From Pseudogymnoascus destructans (Eukaryota > Ascomycota > Leotiomycetes > Thelebolales > Thelebolaceae): 64,000 nucleotides of DNA. The stretch spans positions 682,001 through 746,000 of the forward strand of contig NW_020167539.1 in assembly GCF_001641265.1 (NCBI RefSeq), given 5' to 3'. Each line of letters begins with the position of its first letter. Position 1 is the first letter of the stretch. Under the pieces are notes generated by a model. That model worked only from the letters and a program-made list of their open reading frames with translations, searched no databases and had not been told where the DNA came from. The position numbers and the translations under genes are program-made. Positions 31,771 through 42,903 of the stretch are shown in pieces.

Positions 31771-32928
31771 TCAGCGCCCCCTCCTACTATCTCTTATCTC
31801 AATCGCCACAAGGATGCCGAATAAGACGATGCACAACTGATCCCAAGGCGTAAGCAACTCCTCTGGCCGAATTAGGAATGGACTTACCAGCAGAACCAAC
31901 AAACCTATCAGTGTGATCTCGAAACCCCCAGCCAGAGCCTTACCTCGAGTGATGGCATTTTGCTGCTTCCACCACCGGAACGTCCCCAGCATTAGTGTCA
32001 GCATCGCCGCGCCCTGACAGATAGCCCCGAGCGGCTTCCCGGTGACGAAGTACCCGATATGCGGATCGGGCGATGTGCTCTTCTGGAGAGTGAAAAGCTG
32101 TGAGATGATAACGCCAAGCATGGATAGAGCCTGGGATGTCCTGAGGTAGCCGAGGAACGTACGCTCGAGAGCTGCAAAAGCGGATTAGCCTAGCTCATCT
32201 CCTTGAGTACATGCTAAGACGGAAATGAATCTGAAACAGAGGGATCTGAGAAATGATGAGGAAATATAAACGTATATTGGAATACAGCAAGAATAGGATA
32301 GAGATCGAGCACGGCCACATGGAAGAGCTATCCTATCCGAGACATGTCGCGGCTTGGCCAATAAGCAACATTTACCACGAGATTGAAGCGCGGATGAAGT
32401 GAAGTGCGCATGGCAGGGCCGTATTGAGGCGTCGTCATTCGTTGCGTGCTGGGTTGCACGAGTTCAATGATCAACATTGAGCCTGCGGAAGTTGCTTCTC
32501 CGCCATCCAACAGTACCTTGGAAAATAAAAAAGCAAAAGCGGCGAGACATCTTAATCCCGGCCAGCGGATAACACCCTTGCGTGCACTGAACACCCAAGA
32601 GACAGATCCGAGACGAGACAGAAAAAGAGAAACAGTGAAATAGCGGGGAGTAGAGGGTTTCCGTACCTAGATGATCTCGATTATGGGCCTGGTCGACGAT
32701 AACACTGATCTGCCTCCCCCAGAACTTCTTCACCTCGAAGGGCACGCGCGCCAGGCCCTGTGGCGAGTCCAGAGACTGTCGAGAACGGGCGCGCGAGCTG
32801 GCCCGGTGGTGAGCAGACGTCACATCGCTGTAGTGCGATCGATAGCGCGCGAGCTCATGCGATTCCATGGCGTATGAGCGACTGGGGCTTATGTCCTCCT
32901 CCCGCCCGCTCGGCCCTGCGGCCGCCAT
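31771..32928 (-). CDS. DUF202 three-TM membrane protein
   Basis: Exons 32667-32928 and 31771-32171 join in phase to give 220 residues. The join forms NRDHLALERTFLGYLRTSQA, the typical start of the DUF202 domain. Three hydrophobic stretches follow: MLGVIISQLFTL, the segment around AICQGAAMLTLMLGTF, and ALAGGFEITLIGLLVLLVSP with a C-terminal VLFGILVAIEI. The first 65 residues are Arg/Ser-rich and probably cytosolic. DUF202 also forms the membrane part of Vtc polyphosphate proteins; here it stands alone, as in many fungal proteins of unknown function. The intron is 495 nt, far longer than the others in this window. Confidence 0.8.
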
Positions 32929-35167
32929 AGTGCCTGTGGATAGAGATATGCTCGGTGGATGTATGGATGGATGGATGCCTGTGAGTACATCGAGGCGAGA
33001 CGTCCTGAGATATGATTTTCTTTGCTGTGGTTGGCGTGGAGAGCAGGATGGGGGTTTTGGATGTTAATTGCGCAATCCGCAACGTGGGCGACCAGGAAGT
33101 GGCCGAGAGATCCCGGGTCAAAGCAATCAATGACAGACGACCCTCGCGTTCTCTGTCGACATTTGCTTCGCTTTAATAGACGAAGAAACCGCAGTGGCTC
33201 AATGGAAAGTAGATTGGGATAATCAGTCACGTGGAGACAGGGAAGAGGAAGTTTTTTTGGGAAAGTTAAGAGCTAGCCAGTGATAGGTTGGGGTTGATAG
33301 GTACGTACCTTTTTATGCAGAGTTGGCCGTGCGTGCCACCGTACTCGAGTATTTTGGTGGGTGGTAGAGTCGCATCGGCGGGTGGGAAATGAACTCCAAC
33401 TTCCCTTCCTTTATACTCCCTCCACAATCTAGATCGTTTTGGTCCTCGATATTAACGGGAACCTCTCGGGGTTGTCCACCTGGCGAAAACAGTCCAACAA
33501 ACCCAACAATCCAACAAGGAAATGGGAATTTGGAACTGATATTATATTGAAGGCGGGAGAGCGAGACGGGAAGCACGAGGCACGAGGCACGAGCACGAGG
33601 CACGAAGACTGAGGACCACGGCAGACCTAAGCAGCTCCAGCATTGGCAAAAAGGCAGTGACATTCCTGCCTCGATATTATAACATGGAATGAGGAGATCC
33701 AGGGCAAGAATGCAGGGCAAGAATGGACTGCGGCGCAGCGTTTATGCTGTATACAGCTTTCACTGCAAGCGTCCAAAGGAGGAAACATTTGACCTTTCTT
33801 TATAGTTATCTCCATCATCTGAGACTCATGAGCCGTGGCCATTCCAGAACTGCTCTCCTGTGGTGCCATCCACGCCCATACCGACATATGCTGCATTCAT
33901 CTATAGCGCTGGTAGACGGCCTACCGGACAAAGGAGAGATCAACTCCCCAATAGTCAGGACTACGTCTTGTGATTCCCGAGCAGACTACAATGGCAGGTT
34001 CATGGGGCTGCGTTGATACATTGCGCATATGTATGTCCTCGTCACAAAGAGCCTTCGGCTGGCGTGCCTCCTTTGACACGACCAGGCGGTGCAGTGCAAC
34101 TTCTATGTACTTACCTACAGTATGGGGTTGCTGAAGTTTAATTCTGTGGGTGTGTGTGCGTAGCACTCATGTGCGCTTCTCGGATGCATCGTGTCCGTTC
34201 CACAGGCCCTAGCATCGATGCTACCCTCTCCAGCATGAACTCTTACATACAAATCACGAGTACATCCAGGCCTCACAGACTCGTGGGTTCGGCAAAAAAC
34301 CCCCCATCATTCCAGAGACCAGAACCCCTCTAACGCACACTTTTTGCACCACAGCGGGCGCTACACAGAAAACTATCCTATGAGAGCGATAGGATATAAG
34401 TTTTGGAAGAGCCGGGACATGCATGTCTAGATCGGTCGCTCGGGCAGTAACCCGAGTATGACTATCCAACTCTCGCTCCAATGAGAACGGGTAACTTACT
34501 GGCACTTGTGCCCAGCTGCTGTATGCCGCCAGCCGGCATAACTGGGCCCTTCTTCCCCATCGCCCACGATGAGAAATCTCAATCAAGTCCAAAACATCCT
34601 AGCTTGCCCCTTCCACCCCAACTTTCTCAAAACTCCCCACATTCTTTGAGCTTCATCGCTGAGGCGGTCCGCCTGCACCGATTCGGCTGATGCATGGGCT
34701 ATAGCAAACCAGATTTAGCCAATTGATTGCAGGCAGGCGCCTTTGAATCGAGCCATGGCCTCTTCCTGCCACCCTGCACTTGCTGACCTCTCGTCAGCCT
34801 CACCGTCACTTAGCTGGCAGGTTGCACTTTCCATCACAGACCATGTTCAACCGTCAGATGCATGGGTATGGTGGCTATAGCGGCGGAAGGAAACCACTTA
34901 AATCCCGTTTAGAACCATTAGGTTTGAGATATATCAGCACCGGAGGCAGCTGATTAAAACCTCTTGATACCTCTTTCAGATCTGCTATATATGACAATTG
35001 GGAACCGTCTCGCTGTTTCTTTACCATCAACGTCTCTCTGTGTTCATGGTGCCTTACTTCTAAATTCAACATATGCAAAGTCGTTCGTTTATTGACAACA
35101 GCGCCTCCATCCTACGTAAAAATCTGGCTTTGTGGCTGTATTAATCGAAAAATCAGCCTCAGGAATA
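32929..35167. other. 2.2 kb without a recognisable gene
   Basis: Only short overlapping frames without domains occur. A small GGCACGA minisatellite lies at 33574-33607. 34100-34800 is mixed composition. Nothing supports a gene. Confidence 0.45.
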
Positions 35168-35232
35168 ATGACGGAAACTGTGGATCTCCCGGCGCCGGTC
35201 GTAGAGGTGACGACTGAGTTGACCGACTGAGT
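35168..35232 (+). other. short leader ORF with a 13-bp tandem duplication
   Basis: An ATG at 35168 reads MTETVDLPAPVVEVTTELTD and stops. The stop lies in a direct tandem copy of GACTGAGTTGACC (about 35211-35236). It could be the broken start of the GH3 relic downstream. Confidence 0.3.
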
Positions 35233-35289
35233 TGACCTTCCATTCCATTGCTACTACTGCCAGAGGCTGCGAAGTCCATTCGCCGTCAA

Positions 35290-36842
35290 GTCATAGAACG
35301 GCCAGCACGCCGGCGTCCGAGCTGTCGTCTATCGAAGCTGTGAAGGGATTTAAGATTGCAAATCTCGGCGTGTCAAAAGAAAATGCTCGGGCCAAGGCTG
35401 CTACGTTGTCACTGGTGGAACAGGTGAGTGGCGTTTCCATGAGTTGTTCTCTAAATATGTTCGACAAAGCTAACCAACTCGAAGATCTCGCTGTTGAGAG
35501 CCGCAGATCACTGGAGGACTGTTGCAATCCCTAACAAGGGCATTGCCAATATCAAGACTAGTGACGGACCAAACGGAGCCTGCGGGGCAGTCTTCAAGGC
35601 CGGCACAAGAGTGAGAATGCATCATTATATCTGGTCGGGAAGGATTATAGCTGACTAATACATAGGCTGCACTGTTTCCCTGTGGTGTCTCCCTGGCAGC
35701 GACTTGGGACACAAAGTTACTCTATGAGGTTGGGCAGCACCTAGGAGAGGAAACCAAGGCTCGCTCTGCACACGTCCTCCTCGCGCCAACAGTATGCCTG
35801 CACAGAGGCCCTTTCGGCGGCCGTAATTTTGAATCATTCTCAGAAGACCCTCTTCTGACGGGGAAACTCGCGGCATCTTATATTAATGGGCTTCAGCAAA
35901 AGGGAATCCCCTATGGAGCATTCAAAGAGAGTCGAGTAAGGACGTCACATATGCTTTGGGCTGCGATATCTACAAATGGACCCTCTTGGCGACACCGTTC
36001 TGCAAGGCCCTTACTGGCGAAGGAGGTGTTACCATTGAGTTCTACACCGGCGACAAATTTGAGGGGGAGCCAAACGGTTGTCCAAACAAGAACAAGCACG
36101 GCTCTTATGCTGTGGGACTCTGCGCCTACGGAGGTCGGGAATGTCTGGTCTGCCTATGTCAGGGCAAAGCTTACGCCCAAGACACTGGGAAGCACAAGTT
36201 CAGTTTCTTCAGCGTTGGCCCCGGACGTCTGTACATTGACGGTAAGCTACTGGCGGATGTAGGGGACTGGACTGAGCAAAGGCGAGACCATGTTCGATGG
36301 CTCAGAAGATGTCGTCGTTAAGATTGAACTTGAGACAGGCCGCACGTACGAGCTGATGTGGGAACTCACCAACGAGATCCGCCCCTTGTTGAATCAGATG
36401 GCCATCGGCTGCACACATGGCCCTGGAGGTGTGCGCATCGGGTACAAGAAGGAGGAGGACAAGGTGGACCATCTGCACCGATCACCAACTCGGGTAAGGT
36501 CGACGGCGCGGAAGTCGTACAGGGCAACGTCCACGACGTTAAGTCGCGACTGGTGCGTCCGGAGAAGGAGCTGGCTGTGTTCGACAAGGTCTTCCTGGAG
36601 GCAGGTGAGACGAAGGATGTCGTTCTCACGCTGGATAAGCTCTCGGTTGGATATTACGATACACGCCTCAAGGCCTGGATTGCTGAGGAGGGCGAGTTCA
36701 AGATTCTGGTTGGCTCGACATCCGCAGATATACGGTATGCTTACTTTCCTTTTCCGCGTATCTCGATTGGATTGGTGCTAATTTTCCACACAGACAATCG
36801 GCTACATTCGACGTGGCTGAATCGTTTACTTGGATCTTCTAA
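35290..36842 (+). pseudogene. GH3 beta-glucosidase pseudogene with PA14 and fibronectin-III-like parts
   Basis: The pieces in order are as follows. GIANIKTSDGPNGA (about 35535) comes first. After an intron comes AALFPCGVSLAATWDTKLLY, then VLLAPTVCLHRGPFGGRNFE and SEDPLLTGKLAASYINGLQ, the GH3 N-domain. A jump at about 35940 leads to TYALGCDIYKWTLLATPFCK, then PA14 sequence (VTIEFYTGDKFEGEP; HKFSFFSVGPGRLYIDGKLL). A C-terminal domain follows (LAVFDKVFLEAGETKDVVLT, VGYYDTRLKAWIAEEGEFKI), ending after a last intron at TAA 36840-36842. About 200 residues between them are lost, including the Ser-Asp-Trp nucleophile region. Several frameshifts occur. An intact enzyme would be about 830-870 residues and hydrolyse beta-glucosides. 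Confidence 0.88.
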
Positions 36843-37029
36843 GGGGGACTGTATCTCAAATAGATTTTTTTCTTTTGAATACCAGCGCCTGGACGGCGCA
36901 ATACCATTATCAGATGTGACGACCCGTACTTTCCTTATGAACGCCAGACTTCCTACAGCTACTAAGAATGCGCGTGGAATATTCATAAATGCAATATTAC
37001 GAACTACAAACGTGAATTATAGCTATGTA

Positions 37030-37073
37030 ACGTATTTCACATGCGAGTTGCCCACCCAAGCGAGTTGCCCACC
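37030..37073 (+). mobile_element. isolated terminal repeat related to the 25.6-31.1 kb pogo element
   Basis: It starts ACGTATTTCACATGCGAG next to TA (37028-37029). It carries the doubled subrepeat GCGAGTTGCCCACCCAA, laid out exactly like the GCGAGTGAAACACCCAA pairs at 25602 and 31128. No matching second end was found downstream. It is directly joined to the hairpin at 37076. Confidence 0.7.
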
Positions 37074-37075
37074 GC

Positions 37076-37159
37076 ATTTTACACCCAAAATCATGAATTT
37101 TGTAACTAAATATCTCAACAACTATTTAGTTACAAAATTCATGATTTTGGGTGTAAAAT
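37076..37159. repeat. perfect hairpin, 37-bp arms, 10-nt loop
   Basis: 37076-37112 is exactly reverse-complementary to 37123-37159, around the loop TCTCAACAAC. The arm starts ATTTTACACCCAAAATCATG. The perfection means it is recent. It begins 2 nt after an isolated transposon end. Confidence 0.95.
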
Positions 37160-37647
37160 TTTGTTTGGCTATGACAGTTCTATTACTGCATCCGGAAAGT
37201 GGAGGCCGCGTGGCGGCTTGACATATTGGGAGCCATTCCGCATTTATTACGCAACTGTTCTCCCAACTAAAGTGGTCTAATGTCTCCACATTAGGGGTTG
37301 TCTATTGAATTACTCCGTACTGCGATATAAATAAAATGCATGATAGTCAATTAAACCTAAACGGGTCGACAGCCTTGTCGCGGACCTGCCCAGGCCCCCG
37401 AATCGAGAACAGCAATATTACCCTCGTCCATTTTTCTTTGCTTCGTTCAATTCTGTTCCAACTGTTTCCTGGATACCTGTCTTTACTATAATATATCTAT
37501 TCCTTCACGAAACCCGCTGGACGAATTGAGCCGCGCAAGACTGTACTGTACGTCACTGACACCGTCGTTGTCCTCTTCTCGAACCCTCACCAGCCTACAC
37601 CCACGGCTCCGAGGCTGGGTCCACAGGCATGGCGAGCAGATAGCGCC
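37160..37647. promoter_or_regulatory. intergenic; presumed promoter of the CDC1/TED1-like gene
   Basis: No gene is seen. A pyrimidine-rich stretch from about 37430 to 37640 precedes the start codon. Confidence 0.35.
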
Positions 37648-39855
37648 ATGAGCAACAACTACAACCACCTCCGGACGCGCTCCTCGCGCAACCACTTTAT
37701 AGAGCCTCCGTCAATGGTGTCGCGTATCGTCAATGTGCTTCCGACTCATCTCGCTCTCCTGGCACTTAGGACCCTGGACAAACCTCGCAAAGCTATAGCA
37801 CAGCTTCCCACCACACTCCGGAATGCACGGCGGGCCGCGCGGCGGCTGACACTGCGCAGCTTCGTGAATGTGCCGAATGGGTTTATTGTTGTCTGGTTTC
37901 TGTTGTTGCTGTGGGGGGAGCGGTGGGCGTTCCATAGTGCGATTAAACAGTGCAGATGGGAGAACTGGGAGAGATGGGTGGGTTCTTTCCGCGGTGCGAT
38001 ACTATAACTGGGATTAATGCTAATTATTGGATAGCCTCAAGCTGCGACGCCTCACCACCTTGTTTTCCTCGCGGATCCGCAACTTGTCGACCCGCACACA
38101 TATACAGGGCGGCCGTGGCCGCTGTCGACGTTTACGGAGCTCCATGCGGATAACTACCTGAGACGCTCATATACGAACCTGCAGCTTAAATTGCAGCCAG
38201 ACACTATATTCTTCCTCGGCGACCTCTTCGATGGGGGCAGGGAATGGGCGACGATGCGGGGAGATACGGAGGACCCAGAGTGGCAGACAAAACAGCGTGC
38301 AAAGGACGAAGCAGCGCTGGTAGGATACTGGAAGAAGAACTACGGCGAGTACTTTTGGATGCAGGAATACGAGCGCTTTGGAAAGATCTTCTTCAGCCTA
38401 TTTAACCTGGGGAACCCAACCTCGCAGGCGAGCCCCGGACAGCGGGGCCGCAAGATCATCGCGAGTCTGCCGGGGAACCATGATCTGGGCTTCGGGGCGA
38501 AGATCAAGATGCCAGTGCGAGATCGATTCGAGGCGTTTTTCGGGGAGGCGAACCGTGTGGATATTATAGCCAACCACACCTTCGTCAGCATAGACAGTGT
38601 GAGCCTGAGCGCGGGGGCTGATAAGAGCGAGGTCGACAACCGGGACGTTTACGCACCGGTAGAGGAGTTCCTGGCTGGCGTGCAGGCACGCAAGCGCCGT
38701 GCCACAGCGCGGGAACTCCGATACATACGAGGCGAACCGGAGGAGCTTAGGCACCCGAGGACGATTCACGATACGGATGGCCTAGTGCTGAAGGAGAGCG
38801 ATTTCCTGCCCCTTGACCCAGGGGAGGGGAACAGCAACGACTTCCCCACAATCCTCCTCACCCACGTCCCGCTATACCGCGAGCCCGGCACACCCTGCGG
38901 CCCGCAGCGCGAACACTGGCCCCCTGCCACGCCGCCCAAGGGGCAGCTCGGCCCCGTCATCCCCGACCACCGCAACGCGATCTCCGTATCGCGCGGCTAC
39001 CAGTATCAGAACGTGCTATCGCAGACCGACTCTGCGCGTCTGCTGAAGACGATTGGAAACGTGCAGCACGTCTTCAGTGGCGATGACCACGACTACTGCG
39101 AGTTGGTGCATGACGAGGTGAATTCGGGCGTTGGGATTATTGGCCGCGTGAGGGAAATCACGGTCAAGAGTGCATCGTGGTGTATGGGCGTCCGCCAACC
39201 TGGGTTCCTTATGGCTAGTCTCTGGAACCCTATTGGCCCTGACGGACGCCCCTTGGGGACAAAAGGAGGCGGTCATGGCGCAGTGAACGATGTTGCTGCA
39301 CCGACGATCGAGACTCACCTCTGTCTTCTCCCGAACCAGATCTCGATCTTCATCCGCTACATTTTCCTATTCATCATCACCATCTCTGCCCTCCTCGCGC
39401 GCGCCGTCCTGACACAGACTATGGGCCTTCCGCCAACCTTGCCACCATCAGTATTTTCCTTCTCCGCGCCGTCGAAAGGGGACAGTCCGCTACTCCCGAC
39501 CTCGAAGCGCGAGGCTGAGGTACACAGGTCATCAGACTCCTTGACGAGCAGCACCTCGAGCACACTCAGCGGCCATCTTGCGCCGCGGAGTGCAGCGGCG
39601 AGAACGCGTAGTGTGAGTCCAGCCGTGGGCTACGGGTTGCCGGCGGTGCAGGCGCAGGGCCGGTATGCGCCGCCTGCCTGGGAAGAGGATGGGGATGAGA
39701 AGGAGAAGGGGAAGGCGGGTAGGGAGTTTGGGAGTGAGAGGGCGGTGAAGGAGGGGACGCCGCTGGGGAGGATAGGGAGGGAGTTTGCGGAGAGCGTATG
39801 GAGGGTGCTGTGGGTAGCGGGGTCGTTGTTTGTGTGGTTAACTTGGAGCGGGTAG
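37648..39855 (+). CDS. CDC1: CDC1/TED1-like membrane metallophosphoesterase (PGAP5-type)
   Basis: Exons 37648-37977 and 38035-39855 give 716 residues. A TM segment lies at about residues 77-93 (NGFIVVWFLLLLWGERW). A calcineurin-like phosphoesterase domain follows with FLADPQLVDP, FFLGDLFDGG, SLPGNHDLG, LLTHVPLYR and SGDDHDYC as metal-site motifs. ISIFIRYIFLFIITISALLA near 500 and a last hydrophobic stretch at the C-terminus are further membrane segments. A Ser-rich, charged linker lies between them. Yeast Cdc1 and Ted1 and mammalian PGAP5 act in the ER/Golgi on ethanolamine-phosphate of GPI anchors, with links to Mn2+ homeostasis. I cannot decide between Cdc1 and Ted1 by eye. Confidence 0.88.
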
Positions 39856-41035
39856 GGGGTGAGGTTAATGATTTATTTTTGGATACTTGGTGGCGCTTGT
39901 GTGTGTTATATGAAGCCATCATCCAAGGGCACATAGTGGACATATTGATGGCAGCTGAAGTCGGAGAGGAATTCGATGGTTGGTATAAAAGGAGAAATGA
40001 AAAAGGCTTATACAACGTACGGTACATAATCCTGCCAGCAAGCTGTTGGAGAGAACGTCAAGACACTGCCTCCGAGAGACCCCTGTACATAAACCTAGGT
40101 GACCTGGTTCACAAATAGTTTCCGAACTTCCGACCTACGACCCTCTGTTAACAACGACAACGACAACACCAACACCAGATGGTCAGCTCACTTGTGAACT
40201 CCAAGCTGGTTTATGGCCACCATGCGAGCTTTCTTGACGCCACTCCGTCTTCTCGGTTCCACACCGGCTGCTCGTCACCACACCAGCTTGTCATTACCAC
40301 CCGCTCCGACGACATCAGCCAGCGGCTGTTGTCGTCGACATTCGCAGTTATTAGACCTCGGAATTTGAAGGCAATGTCGTCGAATTCTCGAGTTGCAACT
40401 GTGGCCTGTCGGTCTATGGTGGGAAAGCCTGGGCAAGGCTGTGCGAAGATAGCTGGAGTGGCAGAGGTTTGATCGCTAAGAGACGTAAACAAGCAAGGCT
40501 GATTGTGCAGAGAAGGTGTAAAATAACAGTAGACGATATCAATGAGTCTGTTGTATATAGCCAGATTTGACTATATTATCACACCCCTCCCTATAGACAA
40601 ATTATCCCTTGTCCCCTCCCATTAGGGGTCACAACACACCACATAACACCGCTCCTACCGCGACCCATTCGTCCGATTCATATCCCCGACCCGATAACAG
40701 CGCCTAACATGAACAACACGAGGAAGCTGACCCAACCCGCCTCCCGAGGTCCATAACCCCATCAAACCCCCTTAAACTCCCTCCAAAAACACCCGAAAAT
40801 AAAGAATAATATATGACGATAAATGACCGTTAGATGATGAGATATACTGGCGCCGCGCTGAATGAAAGCTGGACAGATAGATATGTGGATGGTAGTCGGA
40901 GTGAAGATATGTGGTGATGACAAACGCGGCGGTAAATGTTGATGATGATAGATGGATGAGGTGATCTGACATGGCCATGGGGTATTAAGCGTTAAATGCA
41001 ATGAAAGCGTATAAACAGCGCGCCGATGATCCAAG
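39856..41035. other. convergent intergenic region
   Basis: Two overlapping short frames at 40179-40492 (plus and minus) show no domain. A C-rich stretch near 40570-40700 and an AT-rich 3' flank of the sugar porter complete the region. No supported gene. Confidence 0.4.
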
Positions 41036-42903
41036 CTAGAACGTGAAATTCACATTCCCCAGCGACGCAATAATCTTATCCTCGTCCGTCTCTGTCGCCG
41101 AGCTAGTCGCTTGGCTGCTCCGCGTAGGTGTCGGCGTGATGCCGTGCTCGGTCTCTGGATCATGCGTATGCACCTCCCCCAGCATCGTGCTCGAATCTTC
41201 AAACTGGTGCCGTCGCGCCTTCGTGCGATCCGCCAGACTCACGCTGCTGGCCTGCCCGACCCCGTTCTCCTGGATGTCCTGGAAGCTCCAGCTAGGCTGG
41301 AAGGAGGTTGAGTGCCAAGCGTGGTCGACGCGCTCGTAGAGCTCGTCGATCTGCTCGAGCGAGATCTTGGAGGTCTCGAAGACGAGGAACCAGACGAAGA
41401 AGAAGGATGCGACGCAGAAGGCGCCCCAGACGAAGAAAACTTTGGAGCCGAGGTCGGCGTAGCCGGGGCCGTTGTTCACTAGGTGGGGTGTTGCGTAGGC
41501 GATGGCCCAGTTGAAGAGCCAGTTGGTGGCGGTGGAAATGGACATGGACTTTGCGCGGACTTTGAGGGGGTAGATCTCTGAGGTGACAACCCAGACGACA
41601 GGGCCCCAGGACATGGCGAAGAAGGCTATGTATACGCAGACGAAGGCCATCATGACTTTATTCCAGACATGGTCGTCAGGCTGGGCGCCAAATGCGGTGC
41701 CGACTATGGCGACTATTAGCTGGGACGCTGCCATTCCGACAGCGCCGACCAGGAGAAGGCGGCGTCGGCCCCAGGCTTCGACGAGAAACATGCCGGGGAC
41801 GGTGCAGACGACGTTCACGACAGTTGTCACGAGGCCGTACGTGAATGGCGACTCGATCCCGGCACGTTTGAAAAATGTAGTACCGTAGTAGAACACAAAA
41901 TTGCAGCCACTCAGCTGTTGGAGCATTTGTAGGCCACAGCCAGTCATTACCCTGAATCCGAGATGAGGCGCGCCGCGGAATACATCTCGATAGGTGGAGG
42001 GCCCAAGAGAGAGTTCGTAGGCATGGTTAGCTTCAATCTCTGCTATTTCCTCGATTAAGGCCGGATGAGTGATATCAAGACGCCGAATTCGAGAGAGCGA
42101 CGCTGCAGCTGCCGCGTGCATCTCCCGTTTGATAAGATATCGAGAGGTCTCGGGGAGAATAACCAGGCCGATAAAGAGGATACCAGCCCACAGGAGCTGT
42201 ATGGCGACAGGTATCCGAAAGCAGTTGGCGGAATCTAGATTTGAGGTGAGGTAATTCACGACTGCGGCGATAAATAGGCCGACTGTAATAGCGAGCTGGT
42301 AACAACAAACTAACGCTCCACGAATCCATTTTGGTGCCATCTCGGATTGATACAATGGGACAAGCACGGATATCGTTCCAACGCCCATGCCAGCAAAGAA
42401 TCTAGAAAGTGTTAACTTGGCCAAGAGAGGGGAGCTACGTCCTATGCATACCTTCCAGCGGCAAAGATGCGAATCGTGTTTGAGGCTGTCTGCATCGCGA
42501 CACCAAATGCGAAGACCAGTACTGCCAACATGAGAGATTTCCGACGCCCTATCCTATCACCAATCGGGGCGGCGAGTAGGGCCCCAAAGAACGTCCCCGC
42601 GCTGAGTATCGACACAATTTCGGACGACTGTGTCGGCGTTATAGAAAGTAGGCCGTCGCTGTCCCTACTGCCCGTCGAGAAGTGGTCGAGCCACCATCGC
42701 ATAGCAATGATGCCGCTGATCGTGCTACACGTCCCAAAGTCAGTCCATGTGCCATGTGCCAGTCTCGCGCACAGCGCTTACCCAGTATCGTATCCAAACA
42801 GTATGCCTCCAAACGCGACGAAGGCTCCGATCATGATCGCAGGCGCCGGGGAACCGGCTGCGCTTTCGGGCTTCCGCCATGCTGTCAAGTCGAACACCAC
42901 CAT
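41036..42903 (-). CDS. MFS sugar/H+ symporter, 12 TM
   Basis: Exons 42782-42903, 42452-42724 and 41036-42401 give 586 residues. The N-terminus reads MVVFDLTAWRKPES, then GAFVAFGGILFGYDTGTISG in TM1. APIGDRIGRRKSLML is the first sugar-porter GRR motif. FFAGMGVGTISVLVPLYQSE and PETSRYLIKR precede the central loop. QQLSGCNFVFYYGTTFFKR (TM7) carries the sugar-binding QQxSG-type motif. VEAWGRRRLLLVG and TSEIYPLKVRAKSMSISTAT follow. The long hydrophilic tail is Thr/Ser/Glu-rich. It belongs to the fungal hexose/high-affinity glucose transporter group, but the substrate cannot be read by eye. Located at the plasma membrane (inferred). Confidence 0.9.

Noticed and set aside
33313..33720. 135-codon minus-strand ORF
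   Set aside because: Cys/Leu/Pro-rich without domain, spans the GGCACGA minisatellite; looks like noise.
40179..40492. Overlapping plus and minus ORFs of about 95 codons
   Set aside because: No recognisable motif or splice partners; the two frames are antisense to each other.
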